64,000 nt of DNA from contig OZ241354.1 in the NCBI GenBank assembly GCA_965199945.1, positions 1,364,001-1,428,000 of the forward strand, given 5' to 3'. The notes under the pieces are model-generated. The model saw nothing but the letters and a program-made list of their open reading frames with translations. It searched no databases and had not been told where the DNA came from. This stretch comes from VXYL01 sp965199945. GTDB lineage: Bacteria; Pseudomonadota; Gammaproteobacteria; Pseudomonadales; Azotimanducaceae. Position numbers and translations under genes: made by a program. Positions 33,495 to 42,413 of the stretch are shown here, piece by piece. How positions within the stretch are numbered: the first letter of the stretch is position 1; every line of letters starts with the position of its first letter.

Positions 33495-34574
33495 ATGCGA
33501 ATAGCGGTGGATGGTCGCCCGCTGTGTCATCCGCACACAGGGATCGGCGTCTACACGTTCGAGCTGATCGTCCGCATGATGCGCGAGCACCAACTGTTCG
33601 TTTACCTAGACCGGAACATACGCGAGCTGCCAAACGTGCGGGCGTTGTTCCGGATGGGTTCGGGCTGCGGGCTCACTAGGTTGGCCATCACACACTTGCG
33701 GTTTCCGCGTTGGGCACACCGAGATACGGTGGATGTCTTCTGGGGGCCCCGACACAATCTGCCGTTGACGCTGGGCGGCACTCCCAGCGTGGTCACGATC
33801 CACGACATGATGTGGAGGCAGGCGCCGGACACGATGAGGCCGCTCAACAGGATGAGCGATTCCATGTTGATGCCAATCGCGTTGGCACAAGCTTCTCGTG
33901 TGCTCGCGGTTTCCGTCGCTACCGCTGAGCAGGTTCGACAATATAGCGGTCGTCGTGACGTCGTGGTGACGCCGTTGGCTGCTCGCCCATTCGCCGGCGC
34001 GGCGTCGTTCGCGCATGAGCGGCCCTTTTTCTTGTGGGTTGGCCAGCGCGAGCCGCGCAAGAACCTCGTTGGAATAGTCACGGCATTTCGTCTCGCGGTG
34101 GAGCGTGGCCTGTCGTCGCACGACTTGATTCTAGCCGGCCCGTACGGCTGGAAGCAGGAGCACTTGTCGGAAGCGATCGCGAAGAGTGGCGTTGCTGACC
34201 GGATCGTCGTGCTCGGTGAAGTGTCGGAGCGATTGCTGGCGGGCGTCTACCAAGCGTGCTCTGCGCTGGTCCTGGCATCCTTCTACGAGGGATTCGGCAT
34301 TCCCTTGCTGGAGGCAATGCAATATGGCAAGCCGGTGATTGCCTCGAACAGAGGCGCGATGGCGGAAGTGGCCGGCGACGCCGCGCTGCTCGTCGACCCA
34401 GAGCGACCGACCACCATCGCTTCGGCCTTCCTCCGTCTGGCGCGAGACGCTGCTACGCTCCGCCGCCTTGCTACCAATGCCAGGCGGCGGAACGAGTCCT
34501 ATTCGTGGGATCGCACCGCCCGCGACACCCTGCGCGTGTTGGCCGCTGCCGCCCAACGCCGCACTGACGGTTAA
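33495..34574 (+). CDS. Family 4 glycosyltransferase (mannosyltransferase-like)
   Basis: 359 residues. MRIAVDGRPLCHPHTGIGVYTFELI is the donor-loop start of WbaZ/mtfB-like GT4 enzymes; FFLWVGQREPRKNLVGIVTAF opens the second domain, and SFYEGFGIPLLEAMQYGKPVIASNRGAMAEVAGDAALLVDP holds the E-x7-E pair. A cytoplasmic enzyme that extends a lipid-linked polysaccharide. It is followed 12 bases later by a family 2 glycosyltransferase. GC returns to the window average at this gene. Confidence 0.9.
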   Translation: MRIAVDGRPLCHPHTGIGVYTFELIVRMMREHQLFVYLDRNIRELPNVRALFRMGSGCGLTRLAITHLRFPRWAHRDTVDVFWGPRHNLPLTLGGTPSVVTIHDMMWRQAPDTMRPLNRMSDSMLMPIALAQASRVLAVSVATAEQVRQYSGRRDVVVTPLAARPFAGAASFAHERPFFLWVGQREPRKNLVGIVTAFRLAVERGLSSHDLILAGPYGWKQEHLSEAIAKSGVADRIVVLGEVSERLLAGVYQACSALVLASFYEGFGIPLLEAMQYGKPVIASNRGAMAEVAGDAALLVDPERPTTIASAFLRLARDAATLRRLATNARRRNESYSWDRTARDTLRVLAAAAQRRTDG

Positions 34575-34586
34575 GAGTCTGCGCGT

Positions 34587-36407
34587 ATGGCAGCTGTCGG
34601 CGAAAAAGAACGCGCCACGGTGCCGCTCGGCTGTTCCCGCTGGCCTCGGCGCTTCCGGTGCGCTTTGGCGCTTGCCGCCAGCCACCGCGCCATCGCGCGT
34701 TTCGTTGGCGGCTATGCGGCGGCGGTCGGCATCGCCTTTGATCTCATGCGCACGCGCGGCTTGGGCTCGGTGCTGGGCTGGGCGACGACGGCGGCGGTGT
34801 ATGGTCGGTGCCTGGATGCTCGGCAGTACGCTGCGTGGGCCGCATCGCGACCTCCGCCGTCGTCTAGCGGCAGTTTGCTGGTGGTTGCGTCCACGCTTGG
34901 CGTGTCGGCCGCCGACGTCGATGCGTTTCTCGGTCTTTTGGTCCACCGCTTGGATCGTCTCGCGCAGAGCGCAGAGGCGGCTTGCGTCGTCGTCGCCGAC
35001 GAAGCGGCGGTGGCGCACTTTGAGGCCATGCCGGGCGCTTCTTCGCTGAATGTCGAGGTGGAGCGCGTGGATGCGCCGACGTTGCGCGCATTGCTCGACG
35101 CGGCGCGGCGTCACTGGAAGGGGAGCGGCCATGTGGCGCTGCTGAAACCCGGCTATCTGCCGGGGGCGATCGCCGTTCCGTTTGGCAGCGACCCGAATGC
35201 GCTGCTGTATGGCGACGAGGATTGCATCAAAGGCAGCGGCGTGCGCTTCAAGCCCTACTTCAAGCCGAACTTTTCCCCTGACCTGCTTTTTGCCGAGGAC
35301 TATCTCGGTTGCCTGCTGGCGCCGCCGGCGCTTGTCGAGGCGCTGCCGGACGACGCCGAGGACTACCACAGTCTGGTACTGCGGCTGGTGGAACAGGCAC
35401 CTTCGGTCGCGCGCCTCGATACGGTGCTGGCGCACCGTTTTCAAGGTGCTGCCGAGACCGGCAGCGGCTTTGCCAAAGCCGACACGCCGCCGGCGTTTCT
35501 GGGCGATTTTCTCCGCAACCGCTACGGCGCGGACGCGACGGTGACGACCGGCGGCACCTCGCCGCGCTGGCGCTGCGACTTCGGCAATCGCGACGCATCC
35601 GTGTCGGTGATCCTGCCGACGCGGGATCGGCTGCCGCTGCTGCGCAACTGCGTGCGCGGAATCTTCGAGAGCAACAGCGGCGACTTCGAGGTGGTCCTGC
35701 TCGACAACGACTCCACCGAGGCGGAAACCCTCGATTGGTTCGAGCAGGCGGCAGCGCAGTGGCCGCGCCTGCGCGTGGTGCCAGCCCCGGGCGCGTTCAA
35801 CTGGAGCCGTCTGAACAACCTGGGCATCGCGCACGCGCGAGGCGATGTCTTCGTCTTCTTGAACAACGACACCGAGCCGCGCTGCCGCGATTGGCTGGCG
35901 CGGCTCGCCGACGTGGCGCTGCGGCCGGACGTTGGCGCCGTGGGGGCGCTTCTGCTGTACGCGAGCGGACGCATTCAGCACGCCGGCGTGGTGGTGGGCG
36001 ACGGGCGCTGGGCGGACCACATCTATCGCGGCGACTTTCCATCGAGCGACGGCCATGTCTTCGTGCCGCCGACCCTGCCGCGCAACGTCACGGCCGTCAC
36101 CGGCGCCTGCATGGCGATGGCGCGGCGCACGGTGGAGCGCATCGGCGGGTTCGACGAGGGCTATGCGGTGGCCGGCAGCGACGTGGAGATCTGCATTCGC
36201 GCCTTGCGCCACGGCCTTCTCAACGTCTATCTGCCGGACGTGGCGCTGCTGCACTTGGAGTCACAGACCCGGGGCCGGCGGGACCCGGCCGGGGACGTCG
36301 AGCGTCTGGTGGCCCTGCTGCGCGCCGAGTGCCCCACGGATGCGTTCTTCAGCCCGCACTTGAGCGCCGCGCCGCTGTACCTCACGCGGCGCGGCGACGG
36401 GGCTTGA
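34587..36407 (+). CDS. Family 2 glycosyltransferase with extra N-terminal domain
   Basis: 606 residues. The C-terminal half is a GT-A domain: VSVILPTRDRLPLLRNCVRGI (about residue 334), VVLLDNDSTEAETLDW, GAFNWSRLNNLGIAHARGDVFVFLNNDTEP (DxD-like NND) and TAVTGACMAMARRTVERIGGFDEGY. It is like rhamnosyl- or O-antigen transferases. The N-terminal 330 residues carry a region with YGDEDCIKGSGVRFKPYFKPNFSPDLLFAEDYLG that resembles glycan-acting domains often fused to GT2. Together with the GT4 gene before it, it should add consecutive sugars. Its N-terminus has a truncated paralogue at 26650-26826. Confidence 0.88.
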   Translation: MAAVGEKERATVPLGCSRWPRRFRCALALAASHRAIARFVGGYAAAVGIAFDLMRTRGLGSVLGWATTAAVYGRCLDARQYAAWAASRPPPSSSGSLLVVASTLGVSAADVDAFLGLLVHRLDRLAQSAEAACVVVADEAAVAHFEAMPGASSLNVEVERVDAPTLRALLDAARRHWKGSGHVALLKPGYLPGAIAVPFGSDPNALLYGDEDCIKGSGVRFKPYFKPNFSPDLLFAEDYLGCLLAPPALVEALPDDAEDYHSLVLRLVEQAPSVARLDTVLAHRFQGAAETGSGFAKADTPPAFLGDFLRNRYGADATVTTGGTSPRWRCDFGNRDASVSVILPTRDRLPLLRNCVRGIFESNSGDFEVVLLDNDSTEAETLDWFEQAAAQWPRLRVVPAPGAFNWSRLNNLGIAHARGDVFVFLNNDTEPRCRDWLARLADVALRPDVGAVGALLLYASGRIQHAGVVVGDGRWADHIYRGDFPSSDGHVFVPPTLPRNVTAVTGACMAMARRTVERIGGFDEGYAVAGSDVEICIRALRHGLLNVYLPDVALLHLESQTRGRRDPAGDVERLVALLRAECPTDAFFSPHLSAAPLYLTRRGDGA

Positions 36408-36568
36408 AGCGGTCTCTTGGCCTGGCGAAATGCGCTGTCGTTGGAGGCGGCAGTGAACGAAACGGAAGGATGCGTGGCCCCCTGCGGGTTGGAATCAGAG
36501 AGCGGCGAGGCAGGCTGCAACGAAGTGCGAAGACGCCGGCGTTCAGGACGGCAACTTGGGAGTGGACT

Positions 36569-36778
36569 ATGCGACGGGAACCTATTGCTTCGAGCAACTT
36601 GGCCGAAGTTGGTTACGACTCTCGGACTGAAACCCTTGAGGTCTGCTTCAGGGGCGGTCACGTATACCAGTACTTCGATGTTCCAAAGAGGGTATACGAC
36701 GATTTGAGGACGGCGGCGTCTCCAGGCGGGTACTTGAACCGCGAAATCAAGGGGCGATATCGATACGCAAGGGTCTGA
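36569..36778 (+). CDS. KTSC-domain protein
   Basis: 69 residues, ATG preceded by GGGAG. It is a single KTSC domain: SSNLAEVGYDSRTETLEVCFRGGHVYQYFDVPKRVYDDLRTAASPGGYLNREIKGRYRY. The S-S-N/ L-x-x-V-x-Y-D start and the G-x-Y-x-Y-x-x-V-P middle define the family. Such domains occur alone or fused to phage and nucleic-acid proteins (for instance lysyl-tRNA synthetase relatives); the function is not known. It stands at the start of a region full of broken genes. Confidence 0.75.
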   Translation: MRREPIASSNLAEVGYDSRTETLEVCFRGGHVYQYFDVPKRVYDDLRTAASPGGYLNREIKGRYRYARV

Positions 36779-36896
36779 TCAGTAGGCAGGAGAGGCCGTT
36801 TCATCTGTAGAGATGTGCAGTCTCAAGGCGGCTATGTTGACTGTGGGGGCGAGGCCGTCGTCGCCGCTCTCGGCAGGTCGTACGCCACGTGGCAGG

Positions 36897-37503
36897 TCAG
36901 CGTCGGCTGCCGATTTCCCGCAGCAGTTCGCCGCCCGTGGCGCAGCGCACAATCGCCTCGCCCACCTCTTCCAAGCGCTGCGGATCCGACTCCGTCCCGA
37001 TGGCCACGGCCAGACGATCGGCCGTGGCCGAGTCGAAGCGCGCCGCCGTCGAGCGGCGCAGCAACTGCCGCTCATGCTCCATGCCCAGGTTGATGCCCTG
37101 CTCCATGCCCAGGCTGATGCCCTCTTGGCGGCCCTGCTCGATGTACGGCTTCCGCCACTGCGCCACGCGTTCTTCCAAACTCATCGCCACGTCCTCCAAG
37201 TTCACGTCTTCGGGCGGCATCGGCGCCGGCCCGCTCCCGACCAGCGACCGCCCCAGCGCCCACAGCCAGTGCGCGAACGTCCGCCTCAGCTCGACCTCGC
37301 CGGCGCCGGCCAAGAGCCTCGTCAGCCGCCGACCTATCCGCGCCAAGTCCGCCGCGGTACTGCTCTGCTCCAGCTGCGCGACCGTCCACGTCAGCTCGTG
37401 CAGCTTGAAATCTTCCGCCTGCGCGCGGCGCTGGTCAAGCACGAAGTGGCGCTGCGACGGCTGGTACGGCGCCAGCAGCGGCGATGAGGTCGCGCATCTC
37501 GGT
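36897..37503 (-). pseudogene. 5'-truncated copy of an Rpn-family nuclease gene
   Basis: Matches the C-terminal two thirds of the intact Rpn gene at 38828-39826 almost residue for residue (ATSS/APYQPSQRHFVLDQRR, LHELTWTVAQLEQSS, AHWLWALGRSLVGSGPAP, RLAVAIGTESDPQRLEEVG). Homology stops near 37503, where 14 bases of the intact copy are missing and unrelated sequence begins; the N-terminal nuclease core is absent. Some coding differences (Met/Arg-rich EQGINLGMEH insert) show it diverged after duplication. It is very unlikely to be functional as a nuclease. Confidence 0.75.
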
Positions 37504-37517
37504 CGCTGGGCGAAGGG

Positions 37518-37818
37518 GTGCTGCGGTCGCAAGCCAGAAGCTACCTCGACAACGGCATGATGCGCTTCGTCACCGGCAAGTACGCCAAGGGCTTGCCAGT
37601 CGCCTGCGTGATCGGCTACGTCATGGACGGCGACCTGCCCTTCGCATACGCCGCATCAAGGCGACGGTTGGGCAGAACGGAAGCGCGTTGCGCCTTCATG
37701 ATGGCCCAACGGACGAACCGCCCCTCGACGCCATGACGCGCTTCGTCACCACGCACAAGTGGAATGGCACGGCATCGAGCTCCGGCACGCGCTGCTGCCC
37801 TTCGTGGGTGCGGCGTGA
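37518..37818 (+). pseudogene. Decayed gene fragment, family not recognised
   Basis: Three successive frames give pieces that read like one protein: ARSYLDNGMMRFVTGKYAKGLPVACVIGYVMDGDLPFAYAA, then IKATVGQNGSALRLHDG, then VEWHGIELRHALLPFVGAA followed by TGA at 37816. No frame is open throughout and no start signal is present. The content does not match a family I know. It lies directly after the truncated Rpn copy, so the two probably mark one deletion or rearrangement junction. Confidence 0.5.
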
Positions 37819-38002
37819 ATGCGCCACATGGCCCCACCGCTCCCTATAAGCACGCCGGCTTGGGGTGGACAGTTGTATCTCTTCGTTGTACTGTACGGAT
37901 GAACAAACGGCGTAACGCCAACGACATGGGTTGGGGCACCGTTGCGGCGACTTTGGAGGGGCCCCGGCATCTGACGGGTGCGTTCACGGCTAAGGAGGAA
38001 CC

Positions 38003-38353
38003 ATGATGCAGTTGAGCTGGGTCAAATGTGTTGGGAATGTCTGGTGCGCTCTGAACAACCTAGACTTGGGGACCGTATCGGGCGAAGGTGTCTATGTCAT
38101 CTGGGTCGCCCGGCATGACGGCACATCGCCCGTTTACGTCGGTCAGGGCTCTATCAGAGATCGCCTTGAGTTCCACAGAACCAACAGGGAAGTGCAGCAG
38201 TTCGGCGTTCATGGCACGTTGTACGTCACTTGGGCCGCGGTTTCCCCTCTGTATCAGGATGGCGTAGAGAAGTATCTCGCCGATCAGCTCCGACCCTTGG
38301 TAGGCGAACGGCATCCCGATGTTCTCCCGATCGCTGTAAACCTCCCGATGTAA
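38003..38353 (+). CDS. GIY-YIG-like protein
   Basis: 116 residues, ATG with AAGGAGG 4 bases upstream, one of the strongest ribosome sites in the window. GVYVIWVARHDGTSPVYVGQGSIRDRLEFHR is the GIY-YIG signature (GVY ... VYVGQG, then Arg and His), followed by a conserved Glu in DGVEKYLADQLRPLVGERHPD. Compact GIY-YIG proteins of this size are nucleases or nuclease-derived domains of mobile elements and repair. GC is lower than average. It sits alone among broken defence-type genes and appears intact. Confidence 0.75.
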   Translation: MMQLSWVKCVGNVWCALNNLDLGTVSGEGVYVIWVARHDGTSPVYVGQGSIRDRLEFHRTNREVQQFGVHGTLYVTWAAVSPLYQDGVEKYLADQLRPLVGERHPDVLPIAVNLPM

Positions 38354-38388
38354 GCGCCGAGTGCTGTTCAGCGGTGGCGACGCGGCCC

Positions 38389-38646
38389 ATGCGCGAGGGC
38401 GGCTGGACGCATTGGCATCATCTGTTCACGCCCAGTCAACTGCTGGTGCAAGGGCTGCTGGCGGAATGGCGGCGATGGCGTGCCTCTGCCCGAAAGCCCA
38501 AGCCGCCTGTCTGCTTGGGCTGAGGCGCGGCGGATTGGAACAGCAAGCTGTCGCGGTGGTGGCCCGATCCCGCCGGTGAGAAGGTCATTCAGACGTTCAG
38601 CAATCAAGCGCTGAACACACTGTTCACGTTGGCAGCGGGCCGATAA
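38389..38646 (+). pseudogene. Fragment of a DUF1156 adenine-methylase gene with an in-frame stop
   Basis: MREGGWTHWHHLFTPSQLLVQGLL and, in the same frame after a TGA at 38521, DWNSKLSRWWPDPAGEKVIQTFSNQALNTLFTLAAGR. These are the 'THWHHLFTPRQL' and 'YNQALNTL' segments of DUF1156 proteins, large zinc-ribbon DNA methylases found in phage-defence clusters. Only about 85 codons survive, with a premature stop and with neither the SAM-binding part nor the C-terminal part. No helicase or DUF499 partner remains nearby. Confidence 0.65.
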
Positions 38647-38827
38647 CGGGGGCAAGTACCACCGAAGGCTCCGACCGACGCCATCTTCGACTCCCGCAGC
38701 GCTCCACCGCTCGTGGCGCACCATAACGAGAAGGCCTGAGCCTTGCCGCGTGGCCCCGGCTGAGGGCTGCCGGCCGTGCCGAGTGCAGCGACAAGGCTGC
38801 ACGGCAGGGCACGCGCGACGCGGCGAA

Positions 38828-39826
38828 TCAGCGGCGCCTGCCGATTTTCCGCAGCAGTTCGCCGCCCGTCGCGCAACGCACAATCGCCTCGCCTACCTCT
38901 TCCAAGCGCTGCGGATCCGACTCCGTCCCGATGGCCACGGCCAGACGCTCGGCCGTGGCCGAGTCGAAGCGCGCCGCCGCCAAGCGGCGCAGCAATTGGC
39001 GCTCATGCTCCATGCCCCGCTGGATGCCTTGCTCGATGCCTTGCTCGATGTACGGCTTCCGCCACTCCGCCACGCGATCCACCAAACTCATCGCCATGTC
39101 CTCCAAGTTCACGTCTTCGGGCGGCGCCGGTGCCGGCCCACTTCCGACGAGCGACCGCCCCAGCGCCCACAGCCAGTGCGCGAACGTCCGCCTCAGCTCG
39201 ACCTCGCCGGCGCCGGCCAGGAGCCTCGTCAGCCGCCGCCCCATCCGCGCCAAGTCCGCCGCGGAACTGCTCTGCTCCAGCTGCGCCACCGTCCACGTCA
39301 GCTCGTGCAGCTTGAAATCTTCCGCCTGCGCGCGGCGCTGGTCAAGCACGAAGTGGCGCTGCGACGGCTGGTACGGCGCCAGCAGCGGCGACGGCCTGGC
39401 GATCAGGTCGCGCATCTCGGTCGTCGGACTCCACGGCGCGTCGCCGTTGTACAGCACCACCGGCAGCACGGGCGGCAGCGCGCCGGGCCTGGCCCTGCCG
39501 TGGCGCAGCAGTTCGCCGTAGAGCAGCGCCGTGTACTCCATCACCCGCAGCGCCATGGCCGCGTCGGTGGTGCTCTGGAATTCGAGCATCACCAGCACGT
39601 GCAGCCAGCCGTCGGCGCCGCGTGCGCGCAGCCGCCACGCGGTGTCGCCGCGCCGTTGCTGAAGGGCTTCGCCGACGTACTCGGCGGGGAGCTTCTGGAG
39701 CGTGCGGTAGTCGGCGTCGAGATCGGCGCCGAAGAGGCTGCGCAGCAGATCCTCGACCATGCGGGCGAAGGCGTAGAGGCGCTTGTAGATCGGGTCGCTG
39801 GGCGGCGGTGGGGGCGCGTTGTTCAT
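38828..39826 (-). CDS. Rpn-family PD-(D/E)XK nuclease (Transposase_31)
   Basis: 332 residues from ATG 39826. DPIYKRLYAFARMVEDLLRSLFG opens the domain. The nuclease core LHVLVMLEFQSTTDAAMALRVMEYTALLYGELLRHG carries the E-x-Q pattern, and LPPVLPVVLYNGDAPWSP follows. A long helical C-terminus ends with LGMEH/RGMEHERQLLRRLAAARFD. Rpn proteins cleave DNA, promote RecA-independent recombination and some act in defence. A truncated paralogue lies 1.3 kb to the left in the same orientation. The length is normal, so this copy may be active. Confidence 0.85.
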   Translation of the reverse strand: MNNAPPPPPSDPIYKRLYAFARMVEDLLRSLFGADLDADYRTLQKLPAEYVGEALQQRRGDTAWRLRARGADGWLHVLVMLEFQSTTDAAMALRVMEYTALLYGELLRHGRARPGALPPVLPVVLYNGDAPWSPTTEMRDLIARPSPLLAPYQPSQRHFVLDQRRAQAEDFKLHELTWTVAQLEQSSSAADLARMGRRLTRLLAGAGEVELRRTFAHWLWALGRSLVGSGPAPAPPEDVNLEDMAMSLVDRVAEWRKPYIEQGIEQGIQRGMEHERQLLRRLAAARFDSATAERLAVAIGTESDPQRLEEVGEAIVRCATGGELLRKIGRRR

Positions 39827-39871
39827 GATGGGTACGCTACCGCGCCGCCGAGCACGGTGATGTAAGCCATT

Positions 39872-39965
39872 GCCCCGGCCGGATGTAGGAAATCGCCGCT
39901 TTGTGGCCGCAGACTTCGCCCCGGCCGGACGTGGGAAATCGTCCCGGCGGGACGTGCGAAATGCC
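39872..39965. repeat. Three imperfect 24-bp direct repeats (possible IS21-type end)
   Basis: Copies at 39872-39895, 39918-39941 and 39942-39965 share CCGGCCGGAYGTRGGAAATCG (the third is CCGGCGGGACGTGCGAAAT). Multiple short repeats of just this kind, GGACGTGCGAAAT, are found at the ends of IS21-like elements. No transposase gene is near, so it would be a leftover end. Confidence 0.5.
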
Positions 39966-40087
39966 TCGCCGGTACACCGGCGTTGGCACAATTGACCCCA
40001 ACGAGCGCTACGCTGCGCTTTTCGAGCGGCCGGAAGAGCCCGAATGTCTCGAGCCGAGGGAGCAGATCGCGTGAATCTGCCTTCGGC

Positions 40088-41380
40088 CTATCGAAGCGCC
40101 ATGTGGTCGCTGTCAGCCATGCCAGCGCCGAAGCGCGCCGCGTCGTCGAGTGCGGGGCGGCAGCGCAGGGCGATGCCGATGGCCACCGGTAGCCAGAACA
40201 AGAGCCAAGTCCAGCCGATCTTGTCCACCAGTTCGTAGCCGTCGAGCAGGTAGCCGGGTAGGGCGAGGGCGCAAATCGCGAGGCCCAGCTTGGCTTCTGG
40301 GCGGGCATAGTGGCGCAGCAAGGCGTTCAAGGTGGCGGCGACGACGAGCAGCATCAGGCCCAGGCCGAGCAACCCGCCTTGACGGGCGACGGACAGGTAC
40401 AGATTGTGCGGATGCAGCACCGGCGAACCGGGCACTTCGGTGGCGTCGTCCGTCAGCACGCCGAGCCCGAACCAAGGCCCGTCCGTGGCGATCTGCGCCA
40501 CATAGCGCGACCAGATGTCCAAGCGGAAGCTGTCGCCCCGGGGCAGCACCAGCGCGTCGCCGCCGGGCACGGCGACGTAGACGACAAGTACGGCAGCGAC
40601 GAGACACGCTGCGACAAGAGCGGCACGGGCAAGGAATCTCCCGGCGGTCGGCGCGCGGTGCGCGAGCAGCAGGCAGGCCAGCGCGAATGCGCCGCCGGCC
40701 ATCGCCGTTCTCGACGCGGTGAGGCACACGGCAAGCATCAACACCGCGATTCCGGCCCCAGTCGCCCAGCGGACGATGGGCCGTGCGTCGCGCCAGGCGT
40801 CGAGGAGCCACGAGACGCCGCAGAGAACGGCCATGGCGTAGACCATGCCGGCCATCACGTGGGTGTCCAACTGGCCGAGGCCGTTCAGCCGCGCATCCAG
40901 CGGCGGAGCGATGAAGAACACGCACAGCGCGGCAAGCGCGGCGAGGGCAGCTGCGGTTGCCACGGCGAGCGTCATGCGGCGGCGGAACCAGTCCACCTGC
41001 ATGCACTCGGCGAAGGAGACGACGAAGGCGAACACCAGCACGGCGCGGATGGCTTGGCTGAAGGCGCCGCGGGCGTCGAAGGGCGTGGACCACGCGCTGG
41101 TGAGTGGAATGTAGATGAGGAGCGCGACGACGGCCAGGAATCCCCAATCGAGAAACAGCCCCCGCCAGCGCGCCGCGCCGAGCAGGACGTAGGCGGCGAG
41201 CAGGTAGGTGGTGATGCTGGCGGCGCTCTGGGAGGGGAGCGAGAACGCAGCGACGAGGGCGACGATCATCAGCGTCGCGCAAATAGGCACCCGGTAGTCG
41301 GCCAGGAAGCGCTTGGACAGGGCGGCCCAGCCGCTCGCGGCGCGTTGTCCCGGCGATCCTTCGACAGCGGCCGACGTCAT
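40088..41380 (-). CDS. O-antigen ligase-family membrane protein
   Basis: 430 residues with about ten membrane helices (for example ICATLMIVALVAAFSLP, YLLAAYVLLGAARW, LGLAICALALPGYLL). The family landmark is the periplasmic loop with SFRLDIWSRYVAQIATDGPWFGLGVLTDD ... PHNLYLSVARQGGLLGLGL, the Wzy_C/WaaL motif in which the His-Asn region contacts lipid-linked sugar. It should ligate or polymerise O-antigen at the periplasmic side. The ATG overlaps the stop of the CsiV-like gene (ATGA). It may serve the glycans made by the enzymes at 25-36 kb. Confidence 0.85.
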   Translation of the reverse strand: MTSAAVEGSPGQRAASGWAALSKRFLADYRVPICATLMIVALVAAFSLPSQSAASITTYLLAAYVLLGAARWRGLFLDWGFLAVVALLIYIPLTSAWSTPFDARGAFSQAIRAVLVFAFVVSFAECMQVDWFRRRMTLAVATAAALAALAALCVFFIAPPLDARLNGLGQLDTHVMAGMVYAMAVLCGVSWLLDAWRDARPIVRWATGAGIAVLMLAVCLTASRTAMAGGAFALACLLLAHRAPTAGRFLARAALVAACLVAAVLVVYVAVPGGDALVLPRGDSFRLDIWSRYVAQIATDGPWFGLGVLTDDATEVPGSPVLHPHNLYLSVARQGGLLGLGLMLLVVAATLNALLRHYARPEAKLGLAICALALPGYLLDGYELVDKIGWTWLLFWLPVAIGIALRCRPALDDAARFGAGMADSDHMALR

Positions 41381-42390
41381 GGTTCGGCCAAGGCCGCATA
41401 GGCGTCGATCAAGGCCAGCAGATGCGGCGGCGTGTCCAGCTCGTCGACGCGGGCGAGGATGCCGGTCACGGGATGGTCGAAATAGTGTTCCTCGCCGTTG
41501 CGCATCCGGCGGCCCTCGGCGAGCAGCGCAATGCCGCCGGTGGGCAGGCGGTATTGGAGCTCGTAGTCGATGTGCGCATAGCGGCCCGCCACGACGCTCA
41601 ACCAGCCTTCGATGGCGAATCTGTTGTCGGCGTCTGGAACGCCGACCTGCACGAGGAGCGGCTGCGGCGCGTTTCGGGGCGGCAGCGGCTGGTGCCATGA
41701 ACCGACGACCACCACGCGGAAGGCGCTGCGCAGGCGCGGCAGCAGACGTTCGAGCGACGGCGCCGTCGGCTGCCAGCGGTAGCTGCTCGCAAGCAGGTCG
41801 TCTTCGTGCGCCTTGAAGCCGGCGACGAGGGCTTGCAGGGCCACGGCGTGGTCGTCGAGTTCGGGCGGCGCGATCTCGCGGGGCGGTCGGTCGATGTCCC
41901 ACACCGCGAGGGGATCGTCTGGGAAGCGCGCCTCTAGGTCCACGACTTCGACGCAGGGATCGAAGGCGCCGGCGGGAAGGGCGGCCACCGTCGCGCATTT
42001 GCCGGTGAACCAAAGCGGCGGCGGCATGTTGGAGATCAGCAGCGGCAACTCGTCCGTGGCGCGATGCGGCGCACTGCCCACGGCAAGCCCTTCGCTCGCA
42101 AAACCGCCGCCGGCAAGCGGAAAAGCGCGCAGCGGCAGACGCATCGGATCGAGCTGCCGAGGGCGGGCCGCCGGCCACTGCACCTGCCGCTCGAAGACCA
42201 CCATCTCGATGCGATGCCAGCGGTGCTGGAGGTAGTCGTCGGGAGTCGGCGCTTCGGTGCCGGACGAAGAGAGCGCGACGGCAAGCAGTGCGCTCGCTAG
42301 AGCGCCGCGAACGGTGCCGCGGCAAACGCAGACCGGGCCGATGCCCGGGCGGGAAGGGGACGTGCTCCCGCTGCTTCCATCCGGCGTCAT
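41377..42390 (-). CDS. CsiV-like protein (peptidoglycan-binding family)
   Basis: 337 residues. RWHRIEMVVFERQVQW, DLEARFPDDPL, LVAGFKAHEDDLLASSYRWQPTAPS and the C-terminal GWLSVVAGRYAHIDYELQYRLPTGGIAL with EEHYFDHPVTGILARVDEL are those of CsiV proteins, first found as cell-shape factors in Vibrio. In many gammaproteobacteria a CsiV gene follows mfd, as here (23 bases after its stop). An N-terminal hydrophobic stretch (GALASALLAVALSSSG) indicates export to the periplasm. The start may be a little further in than ATG 42390, since residues 1-20 are not signal-like. Confidence 0.7.
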   Translation of the reverse strand: MTPDGSSGSTSPSRPGIGPVCVCRGTVRGALASALLAVALSSSGTEAPTPDDYLQHRWHRIEMVVFERQVQWPAARPRQLDPMRLPLRAFPLAGGGFASEGLAVGSAPHRATDELPLLISNMPPPLWFTGKCATVAALPAGAFDPCVEVVDLEARFPDDPLAVWDIDRPPREIAPPELDDHAVALQALVAGFKAHEDDLLASSYRWQPTAPSLERLLPRLRSAFRVVVVGSWHQPLPPRNAPQPLLVQVGVPDADNRFAIEGWLSVVAGRYAHIDYELQYRLPTGGIALLAEGRRMRNGEEHYFDHPVTGILARVDELDTPPHLLALIDAYAALAEP

Positions 42391-42413
42391 CGGCGACAGG
42401 CCGGGGCGAAACG

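Noticed and set aside
38521..38523. In-frame TGA in the DUF1156 fragment as a selenocysteine codon
   Set aside because: The family has no conserved Cys at this point, there is no SECIS-like hairpin, and the rest of the gene is gone; a nonsense mutation is simpler.
39872..39965. CRISPR array
   Set aside because: Only three imperfect copies, with irregular spacing (46 and 24 bases) and no cas genes in the window.
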